Positions 41,801-49,332 of a DNA stretch of 64,000 nt are shown here, piece by piece (the first letter of the stretch is position 1; each line of letters begins with the position of its first letter). A program made the position numbers and the translations under genes. The notes below the pieces were generated by a model. That model was not told the DNA's origin and did not search any database. It saw only the letters and a list, made by a program, of their open reading frames with translations. The DNA comes from Margaritifera margaritifera (lineage: Eukaryota > Mollusca > Bivalvia > Unionida > Margaritiferidae). Location of the stretch: contig JAQPZY010001414.1 in the NCBI GenBank assembly GCA_029931535.1, forward strand, positions 2,279,501-2,343,500, read 5' to 3'.

Positions 41801-44800
41801 AATTAAAATAATTCAACAAACAATCAAAGTGAAAGAATTAAAATAACTTACAGTATAGAATATCCTAAAAAGTCCTAAAATGTTTTAAAGTTCACTTCCT
41901 GTTGTTAATCAGAATAATCCGGATGTGGTATTCAGAATGAAAAAGCCTGTAATGTGCTGAAAATGATACGTTCTGATGTAATCCAAAATAATCCTCGCAA
42001 GTCTGGAATCTCACAAGGTTTAGAATAATGTCCGATAATTCCACGGAGCTGCATAGTAATTCAGATGAATTACTAATTAAATAAATTCCACACAGAACTG
42101 AATAATTTCAATAACCTCTCCTCGATCAAGCAACTGTAAAGAATGATAATTCCAAAGACTATTCCCTATATATCTTTGCTAAGTACGTAGTATTAAAAGG
42201 GAATATCCTTTCTTCGTCTTTAATACTATGGTATTTCAAAATAACACAACCCTCTAAGAACCAATCAGGAACTAGGTTACGCGTCATTTACCCAACTGTC
42301 TAGTGTACTAAAAATCTTAAAGAGTAAACATAATGTTATTGTGTAGTATGGAATGTGACCTTTCAATGTTGATTTCTAAAAAGTACAAAGCCAGGTCGAC
42401 TTCATTTCCCGCGCAATTGATCATGTGACCACCTATTGATCGAGCAGTAGTCGTATCTATACTGATATGCTAACCCCTATTCAGACTAAAACAGAAATCA
42501 TAAATAAGTAAATTAAATCATTATAAAAAGGTAAAAAGGTATGATTCCGTAACAATATATTGTGCTATTTGATCTTGTGTCATTTCTTTCACGTAGTATG
42601 TCGTGCTCTGAATGTATAACGATTGATGGTTTAGAGTTTTCTTGTTCTTTCGTTACACGTTCCTCTTTGGCTCTATTTCAGTTGCTGTGAATGTTTTCCA
42701 ATTTGTATATGAAGTTCAAGTTGACGTGGTTCTTTTTCCGTTTGTAAAGGTACCTTTTATGGACGATTTGCTAACCTTGTTTTCGTGTTTACTTTCGTCT
42801 TGTTTACTTTCCAATAACTTTAAAAAGAAATTTAGAAAGATAGCTTAAGATGCTTTTAAGATGTTTAAAAGGTTATTGGTAATCAGAATTACAATGTCAC
42901 TACAAGTAATGACAAATAATGTGAACACTAGATAAATATATACATTTCAAAGCAAGTCATATGTGTGGAGAACACAAACATATAATCGAGTTTAATCAGA
43001 AACAAAGTAAATGCAAACTGTGCCAACGAGAATACATTACAATATATTTATTTAAAAAAACAGAGAACACCGTAATAAAAACGAAGAGACGAAAATGAAG
43101 ATATATTCAGAAAAGGAGAGAAGAAATCAGGGAACATAGGAAAAAATGCCTCAATGAATAAAAAACAAAAAAAGATGCCAAAATGATGAAAACTTCAGAC
43201 TAATTCACGTAGCAAGAAATATATTTTTGCAAGCACTAAATAAAAAAATCAGTTTGAGTCCTTGATTGCAAATATCAGCTGTTCGAACAAATGATTTTTC
43301 TCGCAGACGGCAAAACCTCAAAAACCTGAAGGTGCCAGTGATGACGTACTTCGCATTGATCAAATATCATGTGCTTAGACTGATTTGTCCAACAATGAGC
43401 ATCAGAGAAATTGTTTTCACTGGTCAAATGATAGATACATAAGAACCTTTGAAAACAGATGAAGTAAAACGATACAATTCTATCGAAGCAATACATAAAT
43501 GTTCATATGAAGAAACGTAAATCATTCAAGATGGTTAATTTCATCACTGAGGAGATTGTCAGTAGTATTCTCAATTTTTTTTTCATGTGAGACTTTATAG
43601 CAAAGTAAGCGGCTTTTCCTCTTAACACAACTAATGTTGTCAACATCATCAACAAGAAAGCAACTAATGTGGTCAAACAAATGCAACAAGTACATGTTTT
43701 TTTATAAATCAATTTTATTTTTCAATATTTTGTATTTCCTCTTTAGTTTCCGCTGCCTTTCTTGAATTAATATGTTTGAATGCCGTCAAGCGAGCACTTA
43801 ATGGAGATAGTGACAAACCCAGTTTAAATGACATAAATTGAGGGAAATATCTTATTATGTTTGATGTCGTGCAGTTACTCTTTCATTAATTTTGCAAACT
43901 ATCTAAATTATCTATTGGAATAATTCTGCTAAACAATAATATCATAGTGTATATTAAAATTTCTGACAAAGATTTGGAAATATTGACAGCTCTAGTGCTG
44001 GCAAATATTTCATATGCTTTCTCGGCTTCTTTTCCATTCATATTTTGCAACTATGTTTAGATATATTTTTTTTACTTATCTCTTCGTATGCTCCATTTAC
44101 ATTAGCTATGTTTAATTGTTGTGTATGCTCTTCAGTTTCTGTAGAAATGTAGCTATGACTGTTTTGTCTCCTATAAAACCTAATTCTTTTGTCGAACTGT
44201 GCTTTGTCCAGTTCTTCCTCATTTAGACAACTGAACATTTGATGAGGGTTGTGATGATTTAATTATTCATTTGAGATTCCTTTGTATGAAGATGATGTAA
44301 TATATGCAGAAGGTCAAATACAATTTTGTGAACTGTTAATCTTGCTATTTTTCTTAATTTCAGAACGGACGCTTTGAAGATTTTGCTCTATTTGAAGATC
44401 CTAGTCTGTCACGCCAAGATCAAGAGTTAGAATGCATGACTTACAATATAAATGGGAAAGGAATAACTTAAGAATAAATCAAACGCACTCTATCGTAAAA
44501 TAAGGGATGGTAAAACAGTTCATATTTCGAGAAAAGACAACATAAAATCAATGCTAGCAACCAATACTATAGCAGTCCCGACCATAATAGGAGTTTGTGG
44601 TTACAATCGATTGGATAAAAGCAAGGTGATAAATGGGTGGTACTAATTTGGATTATTCCTTCGGACTCCATACCTACGGTGACGAGATAAAAAATCTAAA
44701 TATTCGTTAGAACCTACGGTTCTTCGAAAACAATCAATAAAAGTATCTGAGAAGAAAGAGATGCTAACAATAAACAGTAATGAGCCTCTTGATGAACATG

Positions 44801-47800
44801 TAAGAGAAGCAGTGACTTTTAAAGATGATTACAACTGAAGAATACAAAACGGAGGAGTTCCACCTGAACTGAACATAATGTTCACTACACAAGAGGAGAG
44901 AAAAAGCGGTGGTGTACATGCTGTAGAACTTGTCAATTCGAAGATAGAATGTAAGAGATCTTCTGCTGAAATGTATTGCATGAACAGTTGGAAAGGATCG
45001 AAAACATAAATGCACATGTGGTTGGACATATAAAAACACAGCTGGAAATAGTTTTCAGGGAAAAAGATTGGAAAAGTCAATTTAAGATGTAAGAAATAAT
45101 TACCATTAAGTGAAGGGCTAAAACAACTATTTAAATCAAATGGTACAATAACAGCTGCTAAAAGCCATTGTAATAGGTATGACATCTGTTGCTTTGTCTA
45201 TAACAAATTTTTAAAACGTAGCAGTGGTTTGAGGAGGAACAAGTCCTACTGCACCATCAGCAGGCAAAGATGATTCGTTAACTGACAAAATTAAAAAGGG
45301 CTTAATAAACATTACTCATTATTTTCTTTTTTGAGTTATGGAATAAAATATCATCAGTATTTACTGGTATTATTAGACGAGAGTTGAGCTCATTTTTGAA
45401 AAACAGATTGACAGGTGGATTCTGTCGTATCTGAACTTTTTGTTTTATTTATTTTGGCTTTAGTGGATTTGTTATTACATTTTTAATCAAAAGTGCAACT
45501 AAAACATCCAAAATGATTTTTAAACAAAATTAAATTAGCAAAACTCTTCACCGTAGTTTAGGACCTGCTTCGAAATGACATTAATGTCGTTGAATTTGTA
45601 AACTATTTCACAAAGTATACCTTCGCAGAGTCCGCAACCAATAATATAAATATAAATAAGTGCTTGCTATATTATGGTCAGTATTTATTTTTAATGTAAA
45701 TTAATCGTCATGTGTCATCTAAACGTCTAAGAAGGGAATATCATAAGCAGATTTTACAGTATGAATTTCATTAAAAATATTTTCTCCTTGACATAAATTG
45801 TACTTACTTTGTCATCTGGCTTGTTCTACACACACTATTGTCGTACTATCATATATTAATTATCAACTTGTGAAGTACAACCAACAATCAAAGTATCCTG
45901 ATTGACAGAAGGATTTCAATCAAGTTTAAACGAGTCTTTGAATTTCTTTAGCTTGTTGTTATATTCAACGATCAAACCCATTTCCATAACCAAAATTATA
46001 CCGTTGCCACTAACAGCATCGTGCAACTTCATGTTTGTTTGTGATATGTAGTCCTGGTAGTTTGGCATACTGTTTTCATCTTATCGTAACCTTTCCCTAC
46101 TAAAATTAATAGCTCCATTATTTTTAGCAGAGTCTTGAACAGTGGAAACAGAATGTGTAATATATATATATATATTTATGATTTCCAACTTATACGCCCA
46201 AGATACAGACTACATAACACCAGATACTTTGATTTAACCTTGCAATAATTGCATGTGTAGTATCCGTTACGTCCTGACAGGAAATAAGTGCAGTCAGTAT
46301 GTTCATCTTTGTTTTTGTCATAGGATGCATTTTATCAGTTGACATTTTTGTCATAGGATGCATTTTATCAGATGACAGTTTTGTCATAGGATGCATTTTA
46401 TCAGTTGACAGTTTTTGTCATAGGATGCATTTTATCAGTTGACATTTTTGTCATAGGATGCATTTTATCAGTTGACAATGTTCTTCAGTATTTATCAGTA
46501 CCTGGACCATAATTATATTCAAGTTTGTAAGCAACCAACACAACAGCAGGTGTAGGCTCCCCATACATAGATATTGCCATCCACATTTAATAGTTTAGCT
46601 GATTCTGCCAAAATCTCATATCACACAGTATTCTGTATCTGGTCATGAAGTCATTACTGCCAAATGTTTATCCCGTCCAAAGTTTTAAACAAACAGGCAT
46701 TATCTCTTGATACTAACATTGTTGCTTTCATGTTAAACTCATAAAATATGTATATCTCCTCTCTAAAAAATATTGAATTCAATACAACGTAGCTTTGTGC
46801 CATTATAACAAAATTAAAAAAATTAAATTTTGTTTTGCCTTATCGTTTATTGTGTTCACGTACGTTATCGTTTATTGTGTGCATATACATCATCGTTTAT
46901 TTTGTACCTATACATGTAATGTGTTCATATATGTGGTAGTTTAGTATGCAGTTTAGCCATATTGGTGTACGGTGTTCACCCTGTTTCTATACTGATTTTT
47001 CCAATTTTCAAGCTCTTTTAACCACAAAAATATTTGTTCACTTCTGCTGAGTTTCCAGCCACAGACCTTTTGCACTGTATTTGTATTCTGTATGACTACA
47101 CCACGCTTTTTTTATAAATGTAACATTTATTCACCTGTACAATCCTAGCAGATAATATTGCCGCCAATGCTACTCATGAATGGACAAAGACATTGTGTTG
47201 CCTGTACTCCAGTCTGAATGGTTCAGACAATGCTGATTTTATTTGTTATCGTTGTCATAACCGTACACGAGTTTATTGATGCAAAAATTATAATGCGCCA
47301 GTGCCCTAGACATTGCTGAGTTTTTTTATTTTATTGCTGCCATATCCCTACACGAGCTGGTTGAAACTCTGTTGTAATTAAATAATTGAATAATTACTGC
47401 TCCAGTAACGGCAATATGCATGCCACTATTACTGCTTGAAACAATTAGATGAGTATTCGAAATAAGAAATCTACCAAACTGCAAATATGTACTCACAATG
47501 GCTGTGTATATTACCGACGCCGCGGCTACTGACACGATGGAACCCCACTGTGGAAATCCAGTCACTGGAATAGAACATTCACAGGATGACATACACACAA
47601 AATCTTTCTGTTATGAACGTCAAAAACGTTTCTTTATATAACCTGTTTAATAGATTTCACACAATGTATTGCATATTTAATGGAGAAGATTACAGGTATT
47701 CCGTATATCGACATTACTAAAATGAGTAACTTTGGATAATAGGAAGACTAAATCAAACTGAATAAATGCAAAGATTACTTTTTTGTATTGGGTAGTCGTA

Positions 47801-49251
47801 TTCCAACCAAACATTAGTAGGATAGATCTAATATGTAGTACGTTTTAAGTTTTGTGTTTAAATTCTTTAGTTTCAGATATCAATGAAAGGAAAGCGGGCG
47901 GATGGCCTTTGAAATCGGTCACGGATTCTGCATTTGCAGCAGTTTGATTTCGACTGAACTGGAAAAGGAACTCCTTAATCTCTACCATTGCCAACCGAAG
48001 TATCATTACAAAAGGCTTACGATCGCCAAGTGGATTGATATGTGTTGAGAAAGTAAATAAGGCATTGTACAAATACTCAAATACATTCTAATAATGTTTC
48101 AAAGTAAGGAAGATCATACTGTTGTTTCCATGATCTACGATTGGAGACCAAGCAAATATATTGCTGATGTTATACTTTCTACTTACCTCCTTCTAGGGCT
48201 ATGGCTGGACCGAACAAGACGATTCCCATGTACGCAGTCTGCGAAAGGCAGTTATAAATTAGGCGATAATGAGTGCATTTCGAATTCAGAAAGTCAGTGC
48301 CTGATTTATTTTGTATATATGTGTGCAAAAACCAAATTCAGCAAGAATTTTCTAACCTGTATGATAATAATATTCTTATATTAAATACCTACCTACATAC
48401 GTACATACATGCATACATACATACATACACACATACATACATACATACATACATACATACATACATACATACATACATACATACATACATACATACATAC
48501 ATACATACATACGTATCGTAGGTATTTCTACCTCTTTTTATTAAGGAAAAAAATAAATTAATAATCATCAACTGATCATACAATTTGACGATGGATTATT
48601 AAGAATGTGTGAGTGTTAAATTATAGGCAACCACCAGGTTTATAAAATACTGAGGTGGAGCGAATTGGGATACCACAATAGAGGGAGATAAGAACAAAAG
48701 TTCTGAGAAATTAGCAGAATTAGGTGTCCAGTGTTTTCAAACCTCTTTTATGATACATGTAATAATGTTAGTAGATATTCCAAAAGAAGCGCATTTTTCT
48801 AAAAGCTGTATTAATTTTTAACTGCTTAGGTTTTGTTTTTAAAATGTTGTTCCCAAAGTCCATAAGTATACATGTTTCACTAACCGTAAACCAGAATAGA
48901 TATTTTCCTTGCGTAAACTTAGAAATCACGATTCTGTATAGGGACATATGCAGTATGTATGTCAAAATCATTCACATCTTCCTTTTTAAAATAAAGGTAC
49001 ATTGAAAGACTGGAAGACTTACATAAGACAACATGCCAAGAACGGTGCCGACTGTTCGAATATGGCGGGATTTGAACCTCAGTTCTAGGTACTGAAGGAG
49101 AATAAAAAATTTAAAAAAACCCAATCAAATAAATAGACAAAATAGATGGTGTAAGAATTAAAGTTTATTAGTTCTCTATTTTCATCCATCTGGCATGGGT
49201 TTATATTTGCCACTTGATAACGTTCTCAATAGAAACGCCTTTTTTGAAGCA

Positions 49252-49332
<81 letters not shown>

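Larger units (their letters stand above)
36720..47310. mobile_element. Candidate 10.6 kb DNA/virus-like element with terminal inverted repeats, in gene B intron 4
   Basis: Two diverged copies of a ~0.5 kb sequence face each other at 36728-37265 and 46838-47303. Matching landmarks (right arm read in reverse complement) are CTGGCGCA followed by TATAATTTT, ACTCGTGT, TCCATTCATG, ATTGTACAGGT-AATAAA, a GGGTGAACA block, and repeated AATAAACGATGA-TATATGCAC. The interval explains why this intron is 11.2 kb while gene A's is 455 bp. The interior holds plus-strand protein-like fragments at about 44400-45480 and a nested solo LTR. Termini and target duplication are not resolved. The alternative is two independent inverted copies of a short repeat. 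Confidence 0.5.
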
